A DNA stretch of 64,000 nt, taken from assembly GCA_949296915.1 (NCBI GenBank), contig CASFPX010000013.1, forward strand, positions 1 through 64,000. Direction: 5' to 3'. This DNA comes from Onthovicinus sp900555545 (lineage in GTDB: Bacteria > Bacillota > Clostridia > Oscillospirales > Acutalibacteraceae). Made by a program: the position numbers and the translations under genes. Under the pieces are notes generated by a model. The model saw only the letters and a list, made by a program, of their open reading frames with translations, had not been told where the DNA came from and made no database searches. Below, piece by piece: positions 8,377-16,682 of this stretch (within the stretch, counting starts at the first letter, position 1; each line of letters begins with the position of its first letter).

Positions 8377-8904
8377 ATGCCGAGTAATGCAATTCTGGAA
8401 AAGAAAAAGCAGCAGGTAGAGGCTCTCAGTGAGAAGATGAAGAATTCCTGCGCTGGCGTTCTTGTCGATTACAAGGGGATCTCCGTGGAGGAGGATACCA
8501 AGATGCGCCGCGAGCTCCGCGAGGCGGGGGTCGAGTACACCGTCGTAAAGAACACCCTGCTTGGAATGGCTGCCGAGAAGGCGGGCATCAGCGGGCTGGA
8601 GGGGTACCTCAACGGCACGACTTCCATCGCTTTGAGCGAGGGGGATTATGTTGCCGCAGCACGCATTATCAACAAGGCTGCGACCGAGGGCAAAAAGATC
8701 TCCATTAAGGCCGGTTTCATCGACGGCGCCGTCATCGATGAGGCGGGCGTCAAGGAGCTTGCGGATCTGCCCCCGCGTGAGGTCCTCGTTGCAAAGGCTT
8801 TGGGCGGCTTGAATGCGCCGATCACGGGCCTTGTCTATGTTTTGAATGCGAATCTGGCCGGGCTTGCCCGCGTCCTGAACGCAATCGCGGAAAAGCAGCA
8901 GTAA
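8377..8904 (+). CDS. rplJ: 50S ribosomal protein L10
   Basis: The start at 8377 follows GGGAGGTGAATACAAAT; an in-frame extension to 8302 overlaps the leader and is not used. The 175-residue protein anchors L7/L12 dimers to the ribosomal stalk. The N-terminal rRNA/L11-binding domain (VVKNTLLGMAAEKAG) and the helical C-terminal L12-binding tail are both present. Confidence 0.97.
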   Translation: MPSNAILEKKKQQVEALSEKMKNSCAGVLVDYKGISVEEDTKMRRELREAGVEYTVVKNTLLGMAAEKAGISGLEGYLNGTTSIALSEGDYVAAARIINKAATEGKKISIKAGFIDGAVIDEAGVKELADLPPREVLVAKALGGLNAPITGLVYVLNANLAGLARVLNAIAEKQQ

Positions 8905-8996
8905 TCATCCTGCCTGTTTTTCCTGCGGAATGTATCCGCACGGGCGGCGATAGCCGCAATCATTCTAAAAACACACATATTTGGAGGTAAATCATC

Positions 8997-9380
8997 ATGG
9001 CATCTGAGAAAGTAACAAAGCTTATTGAAGACGTAAAGGCACTCACCGTTCTTGAGCTCTCCGACCTTGTCAAGGCGCTTGAGGAGGAGTTCGGCGTTTC
9101 CGCTGCTGCTCCTGTCGCTGTTGCTGCTGCTCCGGCGGCGGGCGGCGCTGCTCCGGCTGCTGAGGAGAAGACCGAGTTTGACGTTGTCCTCGCTGAGATC
9201 GGCGCGGAGAAGGTTAAGGTCATCAAGGCTGTCCGCGAGATCACAGGCCTTGGCCTTGTTGATGCAAAGGCTCTTGTTGACGGCGCACCGAAGGCAGTTA
9301 AAGAGGGCGTTTCCAAAGAGGACGCTGAGGCTGCTAAGGCGAAGCTCGAAGAGGCTGGCGCAAAGGTTGAGCTTAAGTAA
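8997..9380 (+). CDS. rplL: 50S ribosomal protein L7/L12
   Basis: The 127-residue protein has an N-terminal dimerisation domain, an Ala/Pro/Gly hinge (about 36-55) and the C-terminal factor-binding domain (EKVKVIKAVREITGLGLVDAK). It recruits translational GTPases. TTGGAGG precedes the ATG. A terminator follows at once, and rpoB is not downstream. Confidence 0.98.
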   Translation: MASEKVTKLIEDVKALTVLELSDLVKALEEEFGVSAAAPVAVAAAPAAGGAAPAAEEKTEFDVVLAEIGAEKVKVIKAVREITGLGLVDAKALVDGAPKAVKEGVSKEDAEAAKAKLEEAGAKVELK

Positions 9381-9400
9381 GTTCATTTCTCTGAACACAG

Positions 9401-9434
9401 AGCACGTTCCCTGTACGGGGGCGTGCTTTTTTTG
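9401..9434 (+). terminator. Terminator of the rplJ-rplL unit
   Basis: AGCACG (9401-9406) pairs with CGTGCT (9422-9427), with further C/G pairing inside, and seven or more T residues follow. Confidence 0.8.
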
Positions 9435-9532
9435 TTTAACGGGAACCTGTATGCCAGTGTGGAAAAATAGATTTAAATATGTTAAAATGCAAAAAAGTAA
9501 TTGTAGATCGGAGCCCGATTGGAGTGAGCACA

Positions 9533-9913
9533 TTGAACGAATTAATTATGGAATATGTCAGGAATATCAATTTGATGGATCAAATGTCATTGGATGAGTA
9601 TGATGATGGGGAAAAAGTTCGGCAGAATAATCAACGTGCAACGCGGAATCGGGAGATTGCAAGGGCGATTGAGAAAAGGTACCCGGAACTGAAGCAAGAA
9701 TTTTCAGCATTACTGTGCTCGGAGGAGTCAAGTATCCGCGGATGGGTCGCACACCATATGCTTGAAGTGATGTGTTATGATTTGGAGCATCAACTGGCGG
9801 CTCTGGCAGTCATCCGTGATATTGCGGACACAGATGACACAATTCAGGGAATAGGGAACCGTATGTGGCTGGAGCAATGGGAACGGGATCATCCGGAAAT
9901 GATGGACCAATAA
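9533..9913 (+). CDS. Small acidic protein of unknown function, HEAT-like helical
   Basis: A TTG start at 9533 is preferred because GGAG lies 8 bp upstream (GGAGTGAGCACATTG); this gives 126 residues. The open frame extends to 9479 with no ribosome binding site. The protein is charged and helical. Its second half (VAHHMLEVM, ALAVIRDIA, GNRMWLEQW) resembles one or two HEAT-like helix pairs and faintly recalls DUF2019-type proteins, some of which behave as immunity proteins. No toxin gene is adjacent, so no function is proposed. It sits alone between two terminators. Confidence 0.6.
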   Translation: MNELIMEYVRNINLMDQMSLDEYDDGEKVRQNNQRATRNREIARAIEKRYPELKQEFSALLCSEESSIRGWVAHHMLEVMCYDLEHQLAALAVIRDIADTDDTIQGIGNRMWLEQWERDHPEMMDQ

Positions 9914-10028
9914 TGCTGCGTGTTATGGGAATTTATCTTCCAGTGGAGAAGGGTCACGGGCGTGCCGTATTTGGTGTTCATAGGAGTAATCAGTTAATTT
10001 TTTGGACGGTATAGAGATCATAATAAAA

Positions 10029-10051
10029 ACCTTCCCCAAAGGGGGGAAGGT
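10029..10051. terminator. Bidirectional terminator
   Basis: ACCTTCCCC (10029-10037) pairs with GGGGAAGGT (10043-10051). T-rich tracts flank it on both strands, which suits the convergent genes on either side. Confidence 0.75.
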
Positions 10052-10067
10052 GATTTTTCATTTTCGT

Positions 10068-11396
10068 TTAATCCCTGTAAAACGCCTCCAGCGTGCGTTC
10101 CCAGCGGCGGATGGCGGGCAGATGATACGCAGTGGGGATACATTTGCCGACCCCGTACGCAAGCAGGCTTTTTTGCAGTAAATTGTTGACCTTCAGCAAC
10201 GGTATCAGCCGGGATGGCCCGGCGACGCGCACCTTGCGCAGCGCCTCGGTTGGGGATACCGTCAACAGGCCTCCGCCGGCCAGTTTCCCGAGCTCATCGT
10301 TGGTGAGCAGATCGGAACCCATCATCCAGCTCAGCAGCTCGTTATCGAGCTTTAAAACGCCGCGTTTGAGCACATCGATCCCGCAGTGTTCCGCACCGAT
10401 CTCTCGGAAAAACCGCACCTGATAGGGCCATAGGTTGGCGGCGTCAAACAGGGCGGGGCCATGAATCCCGTTCGCCATTGAATGACGAATGGTATCTGCG
10501 AGAAATTTTGCTGCACGCAAACTGCTTGCGATCCCACTGCCGAGCATGGGGATGGTCATATAGGCACAGTCGCCAATGGCGGCGTAGCCGTTGGCAACCA
10601 TTCGGGTAGACGGGTACCGGACTGGGATTTTGCACAGCATTCCGCCGCGCACCACCTCGTCCCCAATGGTGGGATCCGTACGCTTGAGATCCGCCAGCGC
10701 ACGGGAAAGCGTCTCCCCGTCCAGACGGCCCAAGCGGCCGATCAACACGTCGACCAGCTCGGGGTCGTGATCCTGGATAGCCCAGGAGATGCCGCCCTCC
10801 CCCAGATGCTTGAGGTAAACCTTGTTGGTGTATTTGGGTGTAGGGGCGTTTTTATTTTTCCGGTGGAAGGCGCGATAGACGGCAAAGACCTCATTGGGCC
10901 GGTAATTCGGAATTTCAAAGGGGAGTGGGAGTCCCTTGCGCAAGGGAGAATCCACGCCCAGGCTATCGACGACCAAGTCGGCATAAATCCGCTGGCCGTT
11001 TACAACCAGCCCGCATACGCGTCCGGGGCTGATAAGCGGTGCAGTGATCTTGGAACCAAAGACGATCTTAGCCACCTTGACTGCCCGTTCATACAGCACT
11101 CGGTTGAGCGGACGGCGCTCAATGGAAAAGTCCGGGTGGGATTCATCCTGGTGGAATTCCCGCGTGACGGCGGCAAAGGGCGAGACGAAAGTCCAGCTTT
11201 TTTTCGGGAAGTGTTCGGCGGGTATTTCGAGTGCAAGTTCCCGGAATACATCCGGGTTCACGTCGTCGTGCCAATCGTACCGCATGGCATCGAGCGATTC
11301 CGCCTGTTCATAGACTGTGACGTGGAAACCCATCCGCCCCAACTGTTCCGCGGCGGCCAATCCGCCGATCCCCGCACCGGCAATGACGATTTTCAT
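10068..11396 (-). CDS. FAD-dependent oxidoreductase (geranylgeranyl-reductase/monooxygenase fold)
   Basis: The start at 11396 follows GGGAGGGG and yields 442 residues. The N-terminus MKIVIAGAGIGGLAAAEQL is a Rossmann FAD-binding motif (GxGxxG, 7-12), and Glu in VYEQ would bind the ribose. A second FAD motif, AAIGDCAYMTIPMLGSG, lies near residue 270, as in GR2-type flavoproteins such as geranylgeranyl reductases and aromatic hydroxylases. It is monocistronic between a terminator and the histidine kinase gene. The substrate cannot be told. No signal peptide or span is evident. Confidence 0.8.
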   Translation of the reverse strand: MKIVIAGAGIGGLAAAEQLGRMGFHVTVYEQAESLDAMRYDWHDDVNPDVFRELALEIPAEHFPKKSWTFVSPFAAVTREFHQDESHPDFSIERRPLNRVLYERAVKVAKIVFGSKITAPLISPGRVCGLVVNGQRIYADLVVDSLGVDSPLRKGLPLPFEIPNYRPNEVFAVYRAFHRKNKNAPTPKYTNKVYLKHLGEGGISWAIQDHDPELVDVLIGRLGRLDGETLSRALADLKRTDPTIGDEVVRGGMLCKIPVRYPSTRMVANGYAAIGDCAYMTIPMLGSGIASSLRAAKFLADTIRHSMANGIHGPALFDAANLWPYQVRFFREIGAEHCGIDVLKRGVLKLDNELLSWMMGSDLLTNDELGKLAGGGLLTVSPTEALRKVRVAGPSRLIPLLKVNNLLQKSLLAYGVGKCIPTAYHLPAIRRWERTLEAFYRD

Positions 11397-11486
11397 TGGA
11401 TCCCCTCCCATACAAGCATGTTATTCCTGTTTCAATTCCATTGTAGCACACAGGAGGGCAAAGTTCAACAGCGTGGGCGCGGCGCC

Positions 11487-12524
11487 CTACCGATTATCGG
11501 GGTCAAGCTGTACCCGCTGGAAAAACAGTGAGAAGGTATTCCCACCGTCCGACACGGCCAGACGGATAAATCCCTGCTGGCGGGTCATAATTTCCCGCGC
11601 CAGGTAGAGGCCGATCCCGACCCCCTCCTGGCCGGCAGAGGCGCTCCCCCGGAAAAACCGGGCAAAAACCTGCGCCTGCTCTTCCTCCGGAATGGGGGCA
11701 GAGGTGCTGAAGATATCCAGCCGTACATAGGAGGGGAGCAGGGAACTGGAGATTGCAATTTGCCCCCGTGCAGGGGTGTATTTGACAGCGTTGTCCAGGA
11801 TGTTGGCGATGGCCTCCGCCGTCCACCGGACATCCGCACGGACGGCCGGGAGCGCCCCAGGGGTATAGTCCAGTTTCAGCGATTTTTCCCGCGCGCGGGG
11901 ATAAATCTGTTTGATTGCCTCAAGCAGCAGATCGCCTAAATCCACCGGTGCCGGGGAGAGATGAATCAGGCCGCTCTCCAGCCGTGATAATCGGATCAGG
12001 CTCTCCGTCAGGAAGGTCAGCTTGTCCAGAGCGTTTTGCAGCGCATCCAGCCGGTTCCGGCGCTCCGAATCGGAGATCCCGTCCTCCCTCAGTAGCTCGC
12101 AGTAAGCGCGCGCTGTGGCGACCGGTGTTTTAACCTGATGCGCGATGTCTGAGACGAGGGACTGAATATATCCCTTCTCCTGATCCACCTGCTCAAGGTG
12201 GGATTTTAGAATGGCACGCAGTTTTAGCAGTTGGTTCTGCAAGCGGGAGAGCAGCGTATCCTCCTCCTCGGGGAAAGGAGCCGCTGCCCGTGTATCCACC
12301 AGACTCTCAATCAGCAGGGTGAGGGATTCCAGCAGGTCGTCTGTACTGCGCCGGTGCAGGTAGTCGAGCAGAATCAGACATCCGAACAGGATCAGCACCG
12401 GGGCGGCGGTAATTGCGGCGACGGCAGATTCTTGTGTAAATAAGTATGAGAGCGCCGGAACGGCCGCCGTGCACAGGGCCGCCGCTGCGATCAGAATTTT
12501 ACGGGCGATTTCCAGATGCTTCAC
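11487..12524 (-). CDS. Sensor histidine kinase, probably intramembrane-sensing
   Basis: A GTG start at 12524, 4 bp after the response-regulator stop, gives 345 residues. Two spans (about 10-29 and 36-55) are separated by only about six residues, so no external sensor domain exists. This is typical of BceS-like kinases that sense through a partner ABC transporter. The phosphoacceptor is His129 in SDIAHQVKTP. The N box NILDNAVKYTP and G box GVGIGLYLAREI follow. It is translationally coupled to the regulator and lies downstream of the ABC transporter genes, which suggests one antimicrobial-peptide or envelope-stress module. Confidence 0.92.
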   Translation of the reverse strand: MKHLEIARKILIAAAALCTAAVPALSYLFTQESAVAAITAAPVLILFGCLILLDYLHRRSTDDLLESLTLLIESLVDTRAAAPFPEEEDTLLSRLQNQLLKLRAILKSHLEQVDQEKGYIQSLVSDIAHQVKTPVATARAYCELLREDGISDSERRNRLDALQNALDKLTFLTESLIRLSRLESGLIHLSPAPVDLGDLLLEAIKQIYPRAREKSLKLDYTPGALPAVRADVRWTAEAIANILDNAVKYTPARGQIAISSSLLPSYVRLDIFSTSAPIPEEEQAQVFARFFRGSASAGQEGVGIGLYLAREIMTRQQGFIRLAVSDGGNTFSLFFQRVQLDPDNR

Positions 12525-12528
12525 GGTT

Positions 12529-13197
12529 TCACTCTCCAAACGTATAGCCGATCCCAAACACGGTGACGATATAGTGCTGCCCGTCGTCGTGCAGCTTGTG
12601 CCGCAGGCGGCGGATTGCCACCCGCAGCGCATTTTCGTCCACAAAATTCCCGTCGATATCCCACACCTGCTCGAGCAGCATGGTGTGGGTGAGCACCTTT
12701 TTGCGGTTTTCGATCAGGCACTTCAAAATCCGGTATTCCTTTTGCGTAAGCCGGATCGTTTCCCCGGCAATGCAGACCTCCGGGCGGTTGAGATCCATCT
12801 CAAAGTCCAGATATCGGAACAGCTTTGCATCCCCCGCGCCAGTGCGATTCAAAAGTACCTGTACCTTTTTGCACAGCACAGCCAGGGAGAAAGGTTTGGC
12901 GATATAGTCGTCGCAGCCGGACTGGTAACCGCGCAGCATATCGCACTCGGAGTCGTTGGCTGTGAGGAAGAGAATGGGCGCGTGCGTCTTTTCCCGCAGG
13001 GCGGTGCAGAGCTCCAGGCCGCTGCCGTCGGGCAAATTGATGTCAAGCAGATATAGGTCGCGGGATTCGAGTCGGCGGTCCCCTTGCGCCTCGCGGAGCG
13101 TGTAACAGCGTGTGACGGCGTGCCCGTCGCGCTCCAGCGCCAGGGCGATCGCGGCGCTCAGATCGTGGTCATCCTCGAGTAAAAAAAGGTTTGCCAT
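12529..13197 (-). CDS. OmpR/PhoB-family response regulator
   Basis: The 222-residue protein has a receiver domain with acidic pocket EDD (8-10) and phosphoacceptor Asp52 (LLDINLPDGSG). A winged-helix DNA-binding domain starts near residue 125 (RLTQKEYRILKCL, RRLRHKLHDD). The start at 13197 is weakly supported by AAGGATGG; longer starts to 13272 lack a site. Its likely target is the direct-repeat promoter upstream of the ABC transporter gene (16550-16582). Confidence 0.94.
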   Translation of the reverse strand: MANLFLLEDDHDLSAAIALALERDGHAVTRCYTLREAQGDRRLESRDLYLLDINLPDGSGLELCTALREKTHAPILFLTANDSECDMLRGYQSGCDDYIAKPFSLAVLCKKVQVLLNRTGAGDAKLFRYLDFEMDLNRPEVCIAGETIRLTQKEYRILKCLIENRKKVLTHTMLLEQVWDIDGNFVDENALRVAIRRLRHKLHDDGQHYIVTVFGIGYTFGE

Positions 13198-13237
13198 AAA
13201 ATCCATCCTTGTACTGGGAGATGGGGGGTGAATCGCA

Positions 13238-13266
13238 GAGGGCAGGGACATGACATCCCTGCCCTC
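13238..13266 (-). terminator. Hairpin between permease and response regulator
   Basis: GAGGGCAGGGA (13238-13248) pairs perfectly with TCCCTGCCCTC (13256-13266). No T tract follows on the minus strand, so it may reduce read-through or protect an mRNA end rather than terminate fully. Confidence 0.45.
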
Positions 13267-13278
13267 TGTCATTTTAAC

Positions 13279-15840
13279 TTAATTTTCAAAATTGCGCAAC
13301 CGTTCAATCACCGTTTCCCGCGATAATATGCGATAGACGATTGCAGGTACACTCAGGCAGATCACAGTAAAGGCGGCGATCAGCCCGATCACCAGCCCGG
13401 TGGGGTAGACAAACTGCGCGTAATCCGCAAAGCTGGTGGCCGACCGGTCGATCAGATAGAGGAACGCGTTGCCGAGCGTGAGGATGAGCCCGGCGGAGAT
13501 CAGGGCGTAATAGCCGCCCTCCCACGTGAGCATGGCGCGGATCTGCCGCCTGGTCATGCCGACGCTCTCCAGGACCGCCAGCTCACCTCGGCGCGCGATC
13601 ACGCTGGTGAGCATCACGTTGATAAAGTTGATCAGCCCGATCACGATCAGCAGGATGGACGCTCCGTTGCCCAGGAGGGTGAATGCGTGCATGGAGGCGT
13701 TCCAGTCCCGCATGACCTGGGCGGAGCTCTCGAACGCGACGGAGTCGCCGGGCAGGGCTTGAAGCAGGCGGTTCATGGCCACCTCCAGCTGTTCGCGGTC
13801 CGCGCCCTTGGACACGTTAACGCCGATATCGTAGATCACGGGGCTGTCCGTGAGCTTTGCCATCCCCGCCGGGCTGACCAGGAGACAGCCGGGCACGGCG
13901 CTGCCGAGGAATTCGCGGTTGGCGATGAGCTCATTCTGGCGGTAGTCCGTGTATTTCAGGGCGGCGGCCACCGTGAATTCTGCGGCGCTCCCGCCGTCCG
14001 CAGTGAGCGTGAGCGCCTGGCCGATGAGGGCGTCGTTGACGGTCCAGGTCTCATCCTCAAAGCCGGCGAGCGCCGTCTCCCCGCGCCGGAACGCTTCCAG
14101 ATCGACTGCGCGGTCGGGGTGGGCCTCATTGAACGCCTGCACGTACCGCTCGTCAATGGTGGAGACGTAACAGCCGAAGGTTCCCGCGTGCGCATATTGA
14201 CGCAGGGATTCGGCAAACTGCTCAAAGGTCAGCCCCTGCTCGGCGAGCTTTTCCTGCTCATAGGCCGCGCGCAGGCGGCTCCGGATGGCGGGGCTGTCAA
14301 GGTCGAGACGCACCCAGACGGCCCGGTCCACGATGACCTCCTGTACGCCGCCGAGCGCGGCGACCTGATCGATAAATTTCTGATCGAACTGCGGCGTCTC
14401 CTCCCCGGAGTTGGTGGACATATTTGTAAAGCGCGTGTGGCGGAACTCAAAATCGTAGTTGAGGTAGCGCTCCGCATACGCCTCCGCGCTCACGCTCCCG
14501 AGCAGGCCGTTGACGCCCAGGATTGTCACCGTGCCGAGGAACAGGGAGAGGAAGACGAGCACGGCGCGCTTTTTATCGCGGAACACGTTGTGGAAGGCCA
14601 TCACGGCGGGCTTTCCGCCGTTGCGGGAGCGGCGGGATTTGGCCTTTTTGGGCGCAAAGTTCTGATACCGCATCGCCTCCACCGGGGAGACGCGTGACGC
14701 CGCCCGCGCCGGGGCGTTGCAGCTGAGCCAGACCGTGACGGCGGAGAAGATCAGCGACGCAATGAAGATGACCGGGTGGAAAAAGACCTCCGCCTCCATG
14801 TCGGTCGCCCCGCTGAGGAAAGCGGAGGTGAGCACGGTGGGAATCAGCCCAAAGGAGACGGCTGCGGCGAGCGCGATGCCGACCGGGATCCCGATGCAGG
14901 CAAAGCGGAGCGCCTGCCCGCGGACGAGCTTTTTGATCTGAGTGGGCGAGGCACCGATGGTCTTGAGCAGGCCGTAAAAGCGCGTATCCTTGGCCACGGA
15001 GATGTATAACACATTGTAGATCAGCAGATAGCCGCTGCCGATGATGAACAGGACCAGCAGCACCAGCACGGCGGCGAGATACACGGTGTCCCCGCCGGTG
15101 AGGGAGAAACTGGAGGCCCAGCTCTGCCCGGCGTTTTCATCGGCGGCGACTTCCTCCTCCAGCCGGAAGAAGTCCTCCGGCGTGTTCTTCAGCGTGACGG
15201 AGAGCAGCCCGCTCCCCTCAAGCGTGCACCCGGCGTGCGCGCGCAGCGCATCGGAGACATAGGCCGTGCCCTCCCCGGTGTAGGAGCGGAACCAGCCGGA
15301 CAGGGAAAAGGTGCGCTGCTGCGCGCCGTTCCCATCCGCATACGTGAGCGGGATCTCCATACCGATGGCGGGGAAGGGAATCCCGAGCTGTTCAAGCGCA
15401 TCGCGGGAGAGCAGGATTTCATCCTCCGCATCGGGATAGCTGCCGGTGAAATCCTTGTACGCGGGCAGCAGGTGCTTCTCCCACTCCGTACGGTCGGCGT
15501 ACAGCAGGGAAATCTGCAAATCGCGCCCACTATCGTCCTGCTGCGTCACCGCGCCGACAGTGATCCGCTCGCCCACGGCCTCCGCGTAGTCCAGGGTGCG
15601 GGCCTTTTCCACCTGCTCCGGGGTCGGATTGTTCAAAAAGGCGTTGGCTGCCGTCCCGGCGGTGCGCATGGTGGAGAGGTTCATATTTTCCACATAGTTG
15701 ACGCCGATGGTGAAAATGGTGGTGATCATAAAAGTTGTCAGAATGATGGCCAGCACGGCGAAAGCGTTGCGTGTCCGGTTGGCCCGCATCATCCCTTTTT
15801 CGATCCGGCGCAGGGCAGATTTGTTGCGGTTTGCATGCAT
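13279..15840 (-). CDS. ABC transporter permease, duplicated FtsX type
   Basis: The ATG at 15840 is preferred because GGAGGTG lies 6 bp upstream; a GTG at 15849 overlaps the ATPase stop but is too close to the site. The 853-residue protein shows about eight spans in two 4-span FtsX halves, each with an external domain (roughly residues 50-255 and 450-725). That fits MacB/LolE-like mechanotransmission permeases better than BceB, which has one large external loop. With the ATPase it probably exports or shields against amphiphiles or peptides. The kinase's lack of a sensor domain suggests this permease is the sensor. Confidence 0.92.
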   Translation of the reverse strand: MHANRNKSALRRIEKGMMRANRTRNAFAVLAIILTTFMITTIFTIGVNYVENMNLSTMRTAGTAANAFLNNPTPEQVEKARTLDYAEAVGERITVGAVTQQDDSGRDLQISLLYADRTEWEKHLLPAYKDFTGSYPDAEDEILLSRDALEQLGIPFPAIGMEIPLTYADGNGAQQRTFSLSGWFRSYTGEGTAYVSDALRAHAGCTLEGSGLLSVTLKNTPEDFFRLEEEVAADENAGQSWASSFSLTGGDTVYLAAVLVLLVLFIIGSGYLLIYNVLYISVAKDTRFYGLLKTIGASPTQIKKLVRGQALRFACIGIPVGIALAAAVSFGLIPTVLTSAFLSGATDMEAEVFFHPVIFIASLIFSAVTVWLSCNAPARAASRVSPVEAMRYQNFAPKKAKSRRSRNGGKPAVMAFHNVFRDKKRAVLVFLSLFLGTVTILGVNGLLGSVSAEAYAERYLNYDFEFRHTRFTNMSTNSGEETPQFDQKFIDQVAALGGVQEVIVDRAVWVRLDLDSPAIRSRLRAAYEQEKLAEQGLTFEQFAESLRQYAHAGTFGCYVSTIDERYVQAFNEAHPDRAVDLEAFRRGETALAGFEDETWTVNDALIGQALTLTADGGSAAEFTVAAALKYTDYRQNELIANREFLGSAVPGCLLVSPAGMAKLTDSPVIYDIGVNVSKGADREQLEVAMNRLLQALPGDSVAFESSAQVMRDWNASMHAFTLLGNGASILLIVIGLINFINVMLTSVIARRGELAVLESVGMTRRQIRAMLTWEGGYYALISAGLILTLGNAFLYLIDRSATSFADYAQFVYPTGLVIGLIAAFTVICLSVPAIVYRILSRETVIERLRNFEN

Positions 15841-15845
15841 TGTGT

Positions 15846-16517
15846 TCACCTCCCCGCGGAAACTTTTCCGTCCTCGATCCGGATGATGCGGTCCGCCATC
15901 TGGGCGATCTCCTCATTATGCGTGATCATGATGGTGGTCTGATGGAATTGGCGGCTGACGGACTGCATCAGCAGCAGGACATCCATGCTCGTCTTCGAGT
16001 CGAGATTTCCGGTTGGTTCATCGGCCAGCACAATGGCGGGCTTGGTGGACAGGGCACGTGCAATGGCCACGCGCTGCTGCTGGCCGCCGGAGAGCTGATT
16101 TGGCATATTGTCGAGCTTTTTATCCAGGCCGAGCGCCCCGATGATCTCGTCCAAAAAGGCGCTGTCCGGTTTGCCGCCATCGAGCTCGATGGGCAGGGCA
16201 ATGTTCTCATATACATTGAGCACCGGAACCAAATTGTAATTCTGAAAGACAAATCCGATGTTCCGCCGCCGGAAGATGGTTAGCGCCTCATCCTTCATGG
16301 TGAACAGCTCCTTGCCGCGCACGGTCACACTGCCGGAGGTCGGGCGGTCAAGCCCGCCGATCATATTCAGCAGTGTGGATTTTCCGCTGCCGGACGTGCC
16401 CACCACGGACACGAATTCGCCCTCCGCCACGCGGATGGATACATCGTCCAGCGCGTGAACTTCATTCGAGCCCGATCCGTAGATTTTAATTAGATTTTTC
16501 GTCTCTAAAATAGTCAT
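15846..16517 (-). CDS. ABC transporter ATP-binding protein (MacB/LolD/BceA type)
   Basis: The 223-residue ATPase has Walker A GTSGSGKST (40-48), signature LSGGQQQR and Walker B ADEPTGNLD, the last typical of the MacB/LolD/BceA group. It is the first gene of the operon ATPase-permease-regulator-kinase. Its TGA stop lies 5 bp before the permease ATG. The promoter upstream carries paired direct repeats that may bind the response regulator. Confidence 0.96.
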   Translation of the reverse strand: MTILETKNLIKIYGSGSNEVHALDDVSIRVAEGEFVSVVGTSGSGKSTLLNMIGGLDRPTSGSVTVRGKELFTMKDEALTIFRRRNIGFVFQNYNLVPVLNVYENIALPIELDGGKPDSAFLDEIIGALGLDKKLDNMPNQLSGGQQQRVAIARALSTKPAIVLADEPTGNLDSKTSMDVLLLMQSVSRQFHQTTIMITHNEEIAQMADRIIRIEDGKVSAGR

Positions 16518-16549
16518 ATTGAAACCCTCCTGATCTTGGATTCAGGCCC

Positions 16550-16582
16550 ATTATACCGGTATGGTCTTACAGAGTTGTTACA
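16550..16582 (-). promoter_or_regulatory. Promoter with 11-bp-spaced TGTAA direct repeats
   Basis: On the minus strand a TATAAT -10 (16550-16555) has no good -35 hexamer. Instead two TGTAA boxes (16567-16571 and 16578-16582) repeat with 11-bp periodicity over the -35 region. This layout is typical of promoters activated by OmpR-family regulators. Confidence 0.55.
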
Positions 16583-16628
16583 AATGGATCATTTTTTGAG
16601 CAGGGCCGGATGATGAACGATGGAAAGA

Positions 16629-16658
16629 GAACGCCCCATCGCGTGCGATGGGGCGTTC
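16629..16658. terminator. Terminator after the surface phosphoesterase gene
   Basis: GAACGCCCCATCGC (16629-16642) pairs with GCGATGGGGCGTTC (16645-16658). On the minus strand it is followed by T-rich TCTCTTTCC, 24 bp beyond the stop. Confidence 0.6.
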
Positions 16659-16682
16659 GGTTGTATCCGTTTGGGCGGTTCC

